The notes under the pieces: model-generated
The model's input: only the letters and a program-made list of their open reading frames with translations
The model's database searches: none
Told to the model about the DNA's origin: nothing
From: Streptomyces sp. NBC_01445
GTDB lineage: Bacteria; Actinomycetota; Actinomycetes; Streptomycetales; Streptomycetaceae
Direction: 5' to 3'
Length of the DNA stretch: 64,000 nt
Assembly (NCBI RefSeq): GCF_035918235.1
Contig: NZ_CP109485.1
Span: forward strand, 62,001 to 126,000
Made by a program: the position numbers and the translations under genes
Part shown: one piece after another, positions 18,518 through 27,326 of the stretch
Layout: each line of letters starts with the position of its first letter
Numbering within the stretch: the first letter of the stretch is position 1

Positions 18518-19527
18518 AGAGAAAGCGCCAGTGGGCCGTTCTGGTGACCGCGGCAGCCCTGCTGTCGGGCTGTTCCGGGCCCCAGGACAGGGCCGAGGAC
18601 TCGAGCCAAGCAGCAGCCGAGAGGCCTTCCACCGACCCCAAGTCCACACCGCCCTCCGCCCCGGACCTGCCGGAGGGCATGGTGCGCCTTGGCTCGTCCT
18701 TCCCGTTCAGGGAGGAGGGACAGAGTGACTCCTGGACGGTCAGTGTCAGTGCACTCTCCTCGGCCAAGCCGAGCGTGAAAGCTTCCTCGATCCCCGACGG
18801 CTGGCGAGCGCTGACCACCAAGGTCACCTTCACCAATACCGACAGCGGAATCGCGGAGCTGCACGGCTCTCTCGACGTCACCGCCCGCTACGGCCCCCAA
18901 GGCCGCACAGCAGCCGCGTTCACCGACACCGGCATCAAGGGCCTCGCGTTCCCCGACATCGAATCTCACCCGATCCGAGTTCGCCCCGGCGGCACGTACA
19001 CCACCACAGTCGGCTACGCGGTCCCAGCCGATACCGCCGGACAACCCCTGACCTTCACCATCGAGGGCGACGACCCCACCTACTTCGAGGGCGCGATCCC
19101 AGGCGCCCCGGCCCGCCCCGTCGACACCTCTCACGTTCAGCCCGACACCACCAAAGAGCTGAAGTTCGGCGACTGGGAGGAGGACTCGCCCTGGCTCCGC
19201 ATCGGCCAGCCCCGCACCGCCGGCGCCACCGCCCAGGGCAAGCGCTACGCGGTCGACCTGAGCTTCTTCAACAACTTTGACGACACCCTTCTTGGCAACC
19301 GCCCGGAGGCCAACCTGAAGGTTTACGCCGGAGCGGAGCTCGCCGAGGGCGACTTCGAGGAGAACCTGTCCAATCTGCCATCGCTCGCCTGGATCGCGCC
19401 CCAGCGGATGGCCACCGTGACCGTGCACTTCACCATTCCCGGAAAACAGATTGATGGTCCGGTCAGTATCGAAGTGGTCGATCCGTACGGAGAGGACGTC
19501 ACCTACACGGGCGACGTGAAGAACTGA
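18514..19527 (+). CDS. Secreted lipoprotein
   Basis: The protein has 337 residues. A basic N-terminus and hydrophobic stretch end in the lipobox LLSGC (Cys about residue 21), followed by a Ser/Pro-rich linker and two beta-rich modules (about 60-190 and 205-335) of similar layout. Each contains a segment resembling the telokin/Ig-like domains of actinobacterial lipoproteins. It is probably anchored outside the membrane and may support the transfer or pilus apparatus encoded around it; its role is inferred from context only. Confidence 0.75.
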   Translation: MKRKRQWAVLVTAAALLSGCSGPQDRAEDSSQAAAERPSTDPKSTPPSAPDLPEGMVRLGSSFPFREEGQSDSWTVSVSALSSAKPSVKASSIPDGWRALTTKVTFTNTDSGIAELHGSLDVTARYGPQGRTAAAFTDTGIKGLAFPDIESHPIRVRPGGTYTTTVGYAVPADTAGQPLTFTIEGDDPTYFEGAIPGAPARPVDTSHVQPDTTKELKFGDWEEDSPWLRIGQPRTAGATAQGKRYAVDLSFFNNFDDTLLGNRPEANLKVYAGAELAEGDFEENLSNLPSLAWIAPQRMATVTVHFTIPGKQIDGPVSIEVVDPYGEDVTYTGDVKN

Positions 19528-19758
19528 CCGCGCCACGGGACCGCCCTATACCGAAAGGACCGGTGTGTCCCGTTGGGCGGTATTGACGCGTTCGCAGCTT
19601 GTGAACTGCCTTTACTGGCTGCGCTGTTGGGGTGAATATGCGTAACGTGTGCATGTGCACGGCAACCACACCCGTCTCGCGCAGCACGACCACACCATCA
19701 CCCAGCGCGATACACCACAGGTCACCGGCACAGCGGACGAGGAGAACGGGGAGGCGTG

Positions 19759-20367
19759 ATGACGCCAACGGCAAAGGCCAAAAACAACCTACTTCGCAGT
19801 CGAAATCGACTTATCGGCACGGCACTTGTGGGCTGTTCCGTCTTCGCCCTCGCTGCCTGCAGTTCTGATTCGAAATCCGACGGGTCCAAGCCGTCCAGCA
19901 AGCCGACCAACGCCGAGAAAGTACAACCTTCAAAATCATCCAACCCGCAAGCAGCCGAGAAGAAGGCGGTGCTGTCCGCCTATCAGCACATGCAGAGTGA
20001 ACGCCTGAAGGCGTATGGGAAGGCCTCCGAGGAGGGAACCGAGCTCCAGAAGTACGCCACCTTGGACGCCTTGGGGCAGTTCCGGCTGGCGATGCTCGAC
20101 ATGAAGAAGGCGGGCACGGTCGTGAAGGGGACGCTGGGGCACCTGGGCACGACCGCGACGATCCAGACCGGTGCCAAGCCACCCTCGGCCAGCGTCAGTG
20201 ACTGCGTGGACCTGTCGCAGTGGAAGACGTGGGACACCAAGGCCGACAAAGAGATCCCGATGCCGTCGGCACAGCCGCAGCGCTACCGGGCGACAGCGAA
20301 GCTGGAGAAGTGGAAGGACGGGTGGATCGTCACCTCCTACCTCCCGCACGGGAACCAGGAATGCTGA
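19759..20367 (+). CDS. Small lipoprotein
   Basis: The protein is 202 residues from ATG 19759 (GTG 19756 is an alternative), after GGGGAGG. The lipobox FALAACSSD places the modified Cys near residue 34. A Ser/Lys-rich linker is followed by a compact NTF2-like alpha/beta domain beginning AVLSAYQHMQSERLKAYGKA. The 230 bp before it (19528-19758) has no gene and probably holds a promoter, so this is likely the first gene of the pilus transcript. Its last seven bases overlap the next gene. Confidence 0.75.
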   Translation: MTPTAKAKNNLLRSRNRLIGTALVGCSVFALAACSSDSKSDGSKPSSKPTNAEKVQPSKSSNPQAAEKKAVLSAYQHMQSERLKAYGKASEEGTELQKYATLDALGQFRLAMLDMKKAGTVVKGTLGHLGTTATIQTGAKPPSASVSDCVDLSQWKTWDTKADKEIPMPSAQPQRYRATAKLEKWKDGWIVTSYLPHGNQEC

Positions 20368-21227
20368 GGCGAGCGGCGGCGGCCACAATAGGCGTGCTGG
20401 TGGTCTCCTCGAGTGCGGCGCACGCCGACGGCGGTCCGGCGGTGGGCAACGATCCCGGTTGCCGCGGGGCAGCGCCGGACGTGACTGTGTGTGCGAGTGA
20501 CCCTGTCCGCGCTCCGGGCAAGTCGGACTCCCAGAGCGCGGCTGCCAAGGGCGGCGGGAAGGGGTCCGCTGCCCCAAAGTGCATCTACACCAAGATGGTT
20601 CCACAGCCGCCTGCCGAGAACCTCGCAATGCAGGATGGCAAGAAGCGCGGGGGTAAGGGTGCCGCGTACCAGGTCATGTGCCCGGGTACTGGTCGGATCG
20701 GCGTGGTGTGGATCCCGGACGGAAACGCCCCGGGTGCGCCGGCAATCGATCCGGAGGTGGTGGCCCGTCAGGCGGTCGACTCGATGAAGCTCGTCGGTCC
20801 GGATATCGACATCAACCCGAAGCCGGGAGGCAAGGGCTTGGTGGGGATGCCCGTGTGGATGGCAGTGGGCCAGTCGCCGAACACGTACGGCCCCAACTCA
20901 GCGACGGCGACGGCCGGCGGGGTAACAGTGACCGCGACGGCGAAGGTGAAGTCAATCGTCTGGAACATGGGCGACGGGACGTCGGTGACCTGTAACGGTC
21001 CGGGAACGGGGTACCGGAAGTCGTTCGGGATGAAGCAGTCGCCGGACTGCGGCCACGTCTACAAGCAGACCTCCGACTCAGCGGGCGGGAAGTTCAAGGT
21101 GTCCGCGACCGCGACCTGGGCGGTCGACTGGCAGGTGGCCGGCGGCGGTGGGGAGACCGGTCACCTGACCGAGGTCCGCAATTCGCAGGTGGGGCTGACG
21201 ATCACTGAGTCTCAGGCCGTCAACTAA
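20361..21227 (+). CDS. Secreted protein of the Tad locus
   Basis: The protein has 288 residues with a signal peptide (cleavage after about residue 22, SSAAHA). A Gly/Lys-rich region follows, then a beta-rich C-terminal half with paired Cys (DGTSVTCNGPGTGY and SPDCGHVY) resembling PKD-like folds. Proteins of this kind often precede CpaB/TadA genes in Streptomyces plasmids. It overlaps the preceding lipoprotein gene and is probably an extracellular pilus accessory. Confidence 0.7.
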   Translation: MLRRAAAATIGVLVVSSSAAHADGGPAVGNDPGCRGAAPDVTVCASDPVRAPGKSDSQSAAAKGGGKGSAAPKCIYTKMVPQPPAENLAMQDGKKRGGKGAAYQVMCPGTGRIGVVWIPDGNAPGAPAIDPEVVARQAVDSMKLVGPDIDINPKPGGKGLVGMPVWMAVGQSPNTYGPNSATATAGGVTVTATAKVKSIVWNMGDGTSVTCNGPGTGYRKSFGMKQSPDCGHVYKQTSDSAGGKFKVSATATWAVDWQVAGGGGETGHLTEVRNSQVGLTITESQAVN

Positions 21228-21254
21228 CCATTCTTGAAGGGGATTTCGTACGCC

Positions 21255-21971
21255 ATGGACACCACGACGCCTGCGCCGCCGCCGATCGCTCCGCCACGTC
21301 AGGCTGACCTGCCGATCTCCGCGGGCGCCAAGAAGTCGTCCAGGGCCCCGCGCAAGCTGATCCAGGCCTTGGTCTGGACGCTGGCCGCTCTGGTCGGTGC
21401 CCTGGTGGCGATCTCTCAGGTGAACCGCGCCGGTGACCGGGTCGAGGTCCTGGCCGTGGCGCACGATGTGCAGGCCGGGCAGGTCGTGAAGGCCTCGGAC
21501 GTGACGACCGCGTCGGTTGCTGAGGATCCCGCGCTCTCTCCGGTGCCGGCCGCCGACCGGAGCCGGATCGTTGGACAGCGGGCCGCGGTCGACCTGCGCC
21601 AGGGCTCCCTGCTGACCGCCTCCTCCGTGCAGTCCGGCGGCGGCCTCGGCGATGACCTGCAGGTGGTCGGCGTCGAGGTGAAGAAGGGCACCGCGCCGAG
21701 GGACGAACTGCGCCCCGGCGACAAGGTGCTGGCCGTGGTGCTGCCCGAGCAGGGCGCCCAGTCCACGACCGGCACGGGAGCCGCGAAGAACGGCGCGGAG
21801 CCAGAGCCGGAGAGCATCGAAGCGACGGTGAAGTCGGTGGGCCGTACGGACGCGACCGGATCGCTGGTGGTGAATCTCGCGGTGCCGACCACGGAAGGGC
21901 CGCAGCTGGCGGAGAAGGCCGCGGCCAAGCGGATCGCCCTGGTGCGGCAGCCGCGCGACGGAAAGCAGTGA
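21255..21971 (+). CDS. SAF-domain protein (CpaB/RcpC-like)
   Basis: The protein is 238 residues from ATG 21255, chosen because GAAGGGG lies upstream; TTG 21234 would add seven residues. One N-terminal membrane helix (about 36-57) is followed by an SAF domain at about 63-125 (VLAVAHDVQAGQVVKASDVTTA) and a second beta domain. CpaB/RcpC proteins are periplasmic or extracytoplasmic assembly factors of Tad pili. It begins the core pilus gene run. Confidence 0.82.
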   Translation: MDTTTPAPPPIAPPRQADLPISAGAKKSSRAPRKLIQALVWTLAALVGALVAISQVNRAGDRVEVLAVAHDVQAGQVVKASDVTTASVAEDPALSPVPAADRSRIVGQRAAVDLRQGSLLTASSVQSGGGLGDDLQVVGVEVKKGTAPRDELRPGDKVLAVVLPEQGAQSTTGTGAAKNGAEPEPESIEATVKSVGRTDATGSLVVNLAVPTTEGPQLAEKAAAKRIALVRQPRDGKQ

Positions 21972-21975
21972 CGGC

Positions 21976-22893
21976 ATGGCTCTGATCGCATTGGTGTCGG
22001 CGGCCTCCGACGGTGTGAGTACGTCGGCGACCGCGCTGGCGCTCTCCAGCCGCCAGTCGGTGCTGCTGGCCGAGTTCGACATGGCGGGCAGCAAGCTACG
22101 GCACCGGCTGCTGCGCGGCATCCACCTGGGCGGACAGGCCCTGGACGGCAATATCGGCCTGCACAAGCTGGCCGAGGCGTACTGGAGCAGCGCGGCGGCC
22201 GGGGTGCAGGATCTGGCGCCGCAGGTGGATCAGCATCTGTGGCCGCTGGACGACACCGGGATGCGGCTCGTGCTGCCGGGCCTGACTGATCCGCGGCAGG
22301 CTTCCTCGCTGCAGGAGTTGTGGCCGAGCCTGATCGACGTGCTGCAGATGACCGACCACGAGCACCACTGGGACGTGATCGTGGACGGCGGGCGGCTGGC
22401 CTGGGAGAACGGGCGGCTGCACCGGCTGCTGACCCCGTCCCCGGTCCTGCACCAGGCCGACATCGTCCTGCTGGTCGTGAAGCTCGCCGATCCCGCGTCG
22501 GTGTTCCTGGCCTCGACGGCGATCGAGGCGCTGCAGGACGAGCTCGGCCAGCACGGCACCGGCGCACGGGCGTTGGGCCTGCTCACACTGTCGTCCGGCT
22601 CGCGGCGGGAGTTCGCGCCGCACGAGGTGGAGGCCAAGTTCGAGGCCCCGATCCTCGGCTCGCTGGCCTGGGATGAGCGCGCGGCCGCGTATCTGTCGGC
22701 CGGCGGCGCGCCGCCGCGGAATCTGGCCCGCTCAGCGCTGCTGCGCAGCGCGCGCGATGTGCTGGGTCCGCTGCGCGCGTATGCCCAGCAGCGTCGGCTG
22801 CACATGGAGATGCGGGCCCAGCAGGGCGTGAGCCCAGCGGTGCTGCACCAGGTACGGCAGCTGGGGATGCGGCGTCGTAGGGAGGCATCGTGA
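21976..22893 (+). CDS. TadZ/CpaE-like ParA-fold protein with degenerate P-loop
   Basis: The protein has 305 residues. The order of strands and helices follows the MinD/ParA fold: VSAASDGVSTSATALAL at the P-loop position, then a switch region and HHWDVIVDGG near residue 135. The deviant Walker A lacks the usual GKT lysine, so ATP binding is doubtful. TadZ/CpaE proteins position the Tad machine at the pole. Its stop overlaps the tadA GTG, which supports the role. Confidence 0.72.
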   Translation: MALIALVSAASDGVSTSATALALSSRQSVLLAEFDMAGSKLRHRLLRGIHLGGQALDGNIGLHKLAEAYWSSAAAGVQDLAPQVDQHLWPLDDTGMRLVLPGLTDPRQASSLQELWPSLIDVLQMTDHEHHWDVIVDGGRLAWENGRLHRLLTPSPVLHQADIVLLVVKLADPASVFLASTAIEALQDELGQHGTGARALGLLTLSSGSRREFAPHEVEAKFEAPILGSLAWDERAAAYLSAGGAPPRNLARSALLRSARDVLGPLRAYAQQRRLHMEMRAQQGVSPAVLHQVRQLGMRRRREAS

Positions 22894-24506
22894 CGAACAC
22901 TCCGACGGGCCCGGACAAGGACGCGGCCCGGACACAGCTGGGTCGTCTGCTCTCCCAGCGCAGCACCCACCCCCCGGAGCACGTCGCGCCTGCAACACCG
23001 GATCCCAGGACGGCACAAGCCCACCCGGCCCCCACCGCGCGCCCGGTCGCGCCGGCGCCTGCCCCCATGGTGCCCGTCGCGCCGGTGACCACCAGCTCCT
23101 CGGCGGGCGCCGGGGCGATGGGCGTGACCGACTTCGCGCGGACCGCATCGCTGCCCGGCACGCTGCCGGTGCAGCCGGAGGAGATCCAGAAACTGCGGGT
23201 GCGGGTCGCCGAGGATCTACGAGCCGTACGGGAGCGGCAGCAGGCCCAGACGCTGGAGGCGGAGGAGGAGCGGGAGCTGGCGGAGCTGTTCGCCCGCCGC
23301 CAGATCGCCGCCTGGCATGCCGAGTTCACGCAGAAGAATCCGCCGCTCAGCCAGGAACAACGCAGCATCCTGCACGAGGAGGTCCTCAACCTGACCTTCC
23401 GCGCCGGTGCGCTCCAGCGTCTCTTGGACCAGCCCGGTGTGCAGAACATCGACATCGACGGCGACGTCATGTATGTCGACGTCGCCGGCCAGCAGCGCCA
23501 GAAGATGGCCTCTCCGTTCGCCAGCCGTGAGCAGACGATCGCCTGGATCAACACCATGGCCGCCCAGTCCGGGCACGGCGAGCGGCAGCTGTCGTATGCG
23601 TCGCCCTACGTCGAGTTCCGGCTGCCGGACGATTCACGTGTGGCAGCGAATGTCCTGACCCGGAATGTGTCGGTGTCGATCCGCAAGCATGGCGGCCGCG
23701 CGTGGACGCTGGGCAACCTGCTGCAGGAGAAGACGGTCGACCAGCTGCTCGCCTCGTTCCTGTCGGCGGCGGTGCGGGCCCACATGAACATCGTCATCTG
23801 CGGCGGGATGACCGCGGGGAAGACCACGCTGATGCGCGCGATGGGCCGTGAGATCCCGGCCTCGGAGCGGCTGATCACGCTGGAGTCCTCGCTGGAACTG
23901 TTCCTCGATGACGCCGAAACGCCCTGCCACACCTTGGCGTTCGAGACGCGACAGTCCAACGGCGAGGACGGCGCCGGCGCCATCACCCTCTCCGACCTGA
24001 TCGAGATCGCACTGCGCTACAACGCCGACCGGATCATGGTCGGTGAGGTCCGCGGCAAGGAGTCCATGGCGATGCTGGAGGCGATGTCGGCCAGCCAGCC
24101 CGGCTCGATGTGCACGCTGCACGCCGACTACCCCAAAGACGTCATCACCCGCCTCGTGCTGCGCCTGTCGATGGCCGATCTCAGTGCGGAGACCTCGTAC
24201 CGCCTCATCGAGGGCGCAGTGCATCTGATGGTGTTCGTGAAGAAGGGCGCAAAGCCCGGCGAGAAGATCGTCTCCCACGTGTGGGAGGTCGACGGGCTCA
24301 ACGAGGACGGCACCCCGTCCATGACCCAGCTGTTCGCGCCGAGGCCCGGGGACGGGCGGGCGGTGCCGACCGCGTTCCAGATGAGCCCGGAGCGGGCCGA
24401 GCAGATCGCCGAGGCCGGGTTCAACCCGCTGCTGCTGGCCCAGTACCCGCACGGCACCTGGGATCCGGTCGAGCAGTCCGGCGAGGCCGAGAGGCGGGCA
24501 TCGTGA
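22890..24506 (+). CDS. tadA: TadA-type pilus assembly ATPase
   Basis: The protein has 538 residues. A long Pro/Ala linker (to about residue 75) and a helical N-domain are followed by the secretion ATPase domain: a conserved ELRLPDDSRVAAN-like strand near 245, Walker A GGMTAGKTTL near 305, an Asp box around LITLESSLEL, Walker B RIMVGEVRG near 385, and a His box with CTLHADYP near 410. The CpaF/TadA family powers assembly of Flp pili. GTGA overlaps couple it on both sides. It is the clearest marker of the Tad operon. Confidence 0.93.
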   Translation: MTNTPTGPDKDAARTQLGRLLSQRSTHPPEHVAPATPDPRTAQAHPAPTARPVAPAPAPMVPVAPVTTSSSAGAGAMGVTDFARTASLPGTLPVQPEEIQKLRVRVAEDLRAVRERQQAQTLEAEEERELAELFARRQIAAWHAEFTQKNPPLSQEQRSILHEEVLNLTFRAGALQRLLDQPGVQNIDIDGDVMYVDVAGQQRQKMASPFASREQTIAWINTMAAQSGHGERQLSYASPYVEFRLPDDSRVAANVLTRNVSVSIRKHGGRAWTLGNLLQEKTVDQLLASFLSAAVRAHMNIVICGGMTAGKTTLMRAMGREIPASERLITLESSLELFLDDAETPCHTLAFETRQSNGEDGAGAITLSDLIEIALRYNADRIMVGEVRGKESMAMLEAMSASQPGSMCTLHADYPKDVITRLVLRLSMADLSAETSYRLIEGAVHLMVFVKKGAKPGEKIVSHVWEVDGLNEDGTPSMTQLFAPRPGDGRAVPTAFQMSPERAEQIAEAGFNPLLLAQYPHGTWDPVEQSGEAERRAS

Positions 24507-25408
24507 TGAACCAGTCGCAGCGGGCCTTGGTGGCCGCGCTCGGTGTCGTCGTGTTCGTGGCCTGCCTCGCCCGGGCCGTGACGGCCCTGCGCCGCCGCAC
24601 CGAGCCGGAGCGCGGCCCGGTCAAACGACGTGGCGGACCGGGGCTGCTGGACGAGCTCCCGCCGGTGTGGCAGGCCAACTACCGCTTCCTGTTCAGTGCC
24701 GCGGTCGTCGCCGGGGTACTGGTATGGGCGATCGCCGGACGTCCTGTGCACGGTCTGGTCGCGTTCGCCGGTGTGGCTGGTCTGCCGTTCCTGCTGTTCC
24801 CTGGCGGTTCGGCGCGTACCGAGCTGGAGCAGCTGGAGGCGTTCTCCGACTGGCTGCAGCAGCTGTCCAGCGTGATCGCTGCCGGAAAGCCGCTGGAGGT
24901 GGCGATCCCCGGTTCCCTGTCCACGGTGCCGGATCTGCTGCGTGTGCCGGTGACCCGGCTCGCGCAGCGGCTCGCGGACGGGGTGCCGCCCGCGCAGGCC
25001 TACCGGTACTTCGCCGACGATCTGGCCTCCAATACCGGCGACGAGATCGCCATGGTGTTCCAGATGCACACCCAGGCCCGCGGCCGCGGGCTGGCGAACG
25101 TGATCAAGGAGATGGCGTTCAACAAGTCCGACAAGGCCAAGGCCCTGCGCAAGCTCGACTCTGACCGGGCGCGGACCCGGCGTAAGGCCCGCAACGTCAC
25201 CGTGCTGACCCTCGCGGTCATCGCGCTCGGGCTGACCAGCGTCTCCTACACCGATTGGTACCGCACCGCGCCGGGCCAACTCGGCCTGATGGTGGTGGGG
25301 TTGATGGTCACCGGGTCGCTGGTGTGGATGCGCAAGACCGCCCGGAACAAACCCGAACCGCGGCTGCTGCGCACGGCGGCCGAGCGTGTGGGGGTGGAGC
25401 AGTCGTGA
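24506..25408 (+). CDS. tadB: TadB-like pilus platform protein
   Basis: The protein has 300 residues (GTG 24503 is an alternative in-frame start). Membrane helices lie near 7-25, 58-78, 80-95 and 225-265, around a cytoplasmic T2SSF domain with LEAFSDWLQQLSSVIAAGKPLE near 110. It is a platform protein of Tad/type II secretion that contacts TadA. It is coupled to tadA and to tadC by overlaps. Confidence 0.88.
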   Translation: MNQSQRALVAALGVVVFVACLARAVTALRRRTEPERGPVKRRGGPGLLDELPPVWQANYRFLFSAAVVAGVLVWAIAGRPVHGLVAFAGVAGLPFLLFPGGSARTELEQLEAFSDWLQQLSSVIAAGKPLEVAIPGSLSTVPDLLRVPVTRLAQRLADGVPPAQAYRYFADDLASNTGDEIAMVFQMHTQARGRGLANVIKEMAFNKSDKAKALRKLDSDRARTRRKARNVTVLTLAVIALGLTSVSYTDWYRTAPGQLGLMVVGLMVTGSLVWMRKTARNKPEPRLLRTAAERVGVEQS

Positions 25409-26301
25409 TCATGTCTGTGCCCGCGATGGTGGGCGGCGCGGTGGCCGTCCTCGGCGCCGGGATGACGGTGCGGGCGCTGATGCCCGCCCGGCCCTCCGTG
25501 GACGCACTGCTGAAGACCACCCGCTCCCCCGCCCCGCCCACCCAGGTCGATGCGAGCGCGGGCCGCTTCGAGGCGCTCACCGACAAGATGGGCGACCGGC
25601 TCGTCGCCACGCCCACGGTCGCCTCCCGGCTGCCGGCCACCGACCTCAGGCTGCTGGAGATGTCCCCGGCCAAACTCCTGGGCCGGTGCGCGCGGATGGC
25701 AGTGCTGGGGATGGTGCTGCCTCAGCTGTTCATGCTGCTGCTCACGGTTGCCGGCAAGCGCCCGCCGCTGCCGGTGCCGGTGCTGCTCGCGCTCGCGGTG
25801 GGTGGGTTCTTCGCGTTCAAGTGCCTGGACGATGTGCGCGACGACGGCAAGAAGCTGCGCGAGGAGTACCGGTACACGATCGTCTCCCTGCTGGAACGGC
25901 TCATCCTGATTCGCTCGGCGAACGCGTCGGCCGGCGAATCGCTGCTGCGCGCCGCCTCGGTCGGCGACACCACCCCCGCTTTGCAGATCCGCGAGTCCCT
26001 CGAGCACGCCCGGCTGACCGGCACGCCCTACTGGAGCGCGCTGGCCCAACTCGGCCAGGCGATCGGCGTGGAGGACCTGGCCCGGCCCGCCCGCGCCATG
26101 GCACTCGCCGGCGAGGAGAAGGCCGCCGTCACCCGCACCCTGGAAAACCAGGTCGACCTACTCAACGCCGCCGTCCAAGGCGACCGCGAAACCCGCGCCA
26201 ACCAGGCCACCGAGCAGATGGACCTGCCGGCGTTGACCGTCGGCTTGTCCCTGGTCGTCTTCTGCGCCCTGCCCGCCTTCATCAAGATCCTCAACCTGTG
26301 A
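25405..26301 (+). CDS. tadC: TadC-like pilus platform protein
   Basis: The protein is 298 residues from GTG 25405. The topology resembles TadB: an N-terminal helix (5-28), a helix pair near 100-140, a cytoplasmic T2SSF core with SLLERLILIRSANASAGESL near 162, and a final helix near 275-295. It is the second platform component of the Tad machine. The stop is followed 21 bp later by a small membrane gene. Confidence 0.87.
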   Translation: MIMSVPAMVGGAVAVLGAGMTVRALMPARPSVDALLKTTRSPAPPTQVDASAGRFEALTDKMGDRLVATPTVASRLPATDLRLLEMSPAKLLGRCARMAVLGMVLPQLFMLLLTVAGKRPPLPVPVLLALAVGGFFAFKCLDDVRDDGKKLREEYRYTIVSLLERLILIRSANASAGESLLRAASVGDTTPALQIRESLEHARLTGTPYWSALAQLGQAIGVEDLARPARAMALAGEEKAAVTRTLENQVDLLNAAVQGDRETRANQATEQMDLPALTVGLSLVVFCALPAFIKILNL

Positions 26302-26322
26302 CCTGGCCCGAAGGAGATACGG

Positions 26323-26517
26323 ATGTCGCTCGCTCTGTACGGCCTGTGGGCCCTGGCCGTCACGCTCGGCTTCGCCCGCGTGGTCGCACTGAACCAGCCC
26401 GCGGCGGCGCGCAACCCCCGGGACACCGACCGGCTGCACCTGATCGCGATCGTCGTCGCGCTGAGCGTCGTCACCCTGATCGCTCTACCCGCCCTCATCA
26501 AGATCTTGTCCGTCTAG
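26323..26517 (+). CDS. Small two-helix membrane protein in the Tad operon
   Basis: The protein has 64 residues with a strong GAAGGAG site at 26309-26315. Two hydrophobic helices (about 2-22 and 41-62) are joined by a polar loop. The C-terminal helix ends IALPALIKILSV, closely resembling the C-terminus of the preceding TadC-like protein (CALPAFIKILNL), so it may derive from a partial duplication of that gene. Function unknown. Confidence 0.65.
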   Translation: MSLALYGLWALAVTLGFARVVALNQPAAARNPRDTDRLHLIAIVVALSVVTLIALPALIKILSV

Positions 26518-26542
26518 TCGCCGTCCCTGCAGGGGAGTTCGT

Positions 26543-26644
26543 ATGGGATCCACACGTGAGCTGCTCATCCTCTGGACGGCGATCATCACCATCGCCACCG
26601 TCCTCACGATCCTTTTCCAGACCGTCCTGCCCTCCCCGTTCTGA
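26543..26644 (+). CDS. 33-residue single-helix membrane peptide
   Basis: ATG 26543 follows AGGGGAG at 26531-26537. The short reading frame encodes one hydrophobic helix (LLILWTAIITIATVLTILF) ending in LPSPF. Good ribosome-binding site, codon bias and position between Tad genes favour a real peptide, perhaps a minor pilus-assembly subunit. No homology is claimed. Confidence 0.5.
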   Translation: MGSTRELLILWTAIITIATVLTILFQTVLPSPF

Positions 26645-26706
26645 CCCCTTTCGCCGCGGACACCGCATCCGGCGCGTCCGCTTGTCCTCACCTCCCGGAG
26701 GTTGTG

Positions 26707-26904
26707 ATGTCTCGTCGTCTCACCCGTATCACCGCTGTGCTGCGCCGCCGCTACGGCCACGTGCGCGGCCGCCTCTCCGATGCCGGCTACTCGGTCACCG
26801 AGTGGGCCTACATCACCGCGGCCGGCGGCGGCATCGCCACGATCCTCTACCTCGCCATCGACAGCACCGCCCGCGCCAAGGCCTTGGAGATCGCAGGCCT
26901 GTGA
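26707..26904 (+). CDS. Flp/TadE-type small pilin-like protein
   Basis: The protein is 65 residues (GTG 26704 is an alternative start). The basic N-terminus leads to DAGYSVTEWAYITAAGGG, which fits a type IVb prepilin cleavage site: Gly, four residues, then Glu at position +5 with Trp in place of the usual Tyr. A single hydrophobic helix follows and the tail is short, as in Flp pilins. It is probably the major pilin. No prepilin peptidase gene is seen in the window. Confidence 0.72.
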   Translation: MSRRLTRITAVLRRRYGHVRGRLSDAGYSVTEWAYITAAGGGIATILYLAIDSTARAKALEIAGL

Positions 26905-27326
26905 CCAGAGCCGCCGGCAAGCGACACCCGGTCCCGGAGTCGAGATGGTCCCGGCTTCGGGAGCGTCTCAACGACCACGGCGACAGCGTCGTCGAGTTCG
27001 CGGTGATCTTCCCCGTCGTGCTGATCCTCGTGTTCACCGTCATCGAGGGCGCCCTGTACTTCCATGCCCGCTCGGTGGCAGCGCGCGCAGCTCAGGTCGG
27101 CGTGGACGCAGGCCGCTCCTACGACGCGAGCCCGGACGACGGGGCCGCCGCCGCCCGCGACTTCCTGGCCCGCACCGGCAACTCGGTCGAGGGCTCCAAG
27201 GTGGCGGTCGACTCCGGCGGCAACCAGATCGCGGTGACCGTCACCGGCACCGTCTCCTCCCTGGTGCCCGGCCTGGAGTTCACCGTGCGCCAGCGTGCCC
27301 AAGCCCCCGTGGAGGAATTCCGGTGA
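26901..27326 (+). CDS. TadE-like pilus protein
   Basis: The protein has 141 residues. A basic N-terminus is followed by DHGDSVVEFAVIFPVVLIL (TadE motif, with Glu at +5 of the prepilin-like helix) near residue 26 and a periplasmic-type beta domain. TadE-like minor pilins are processed and assembled with Flp. It overlaps genes on both sides by the GTGA pattern. Confidence 0.8.
   Translation: MTRAAGKRHPVPESRWSRLRERLNDHGDSVVEFAVIFPVVLILVFTVIEGALYFHARSVAARAAQVGVDAGRSYDASPDDGAAAARDFLARTGNSVEGSKVAVDSGGNQIAVTVTGTVSSLVPGLEFTVRQRAQAPVEEFR

Noticed and set aside
19640..19660. GTGCATGTGCAC near-palindrome upstream of the small lipoprotein
   Set aside because: Not a perfect inverted repeat and no second copy was found, so I do not call it an operator.
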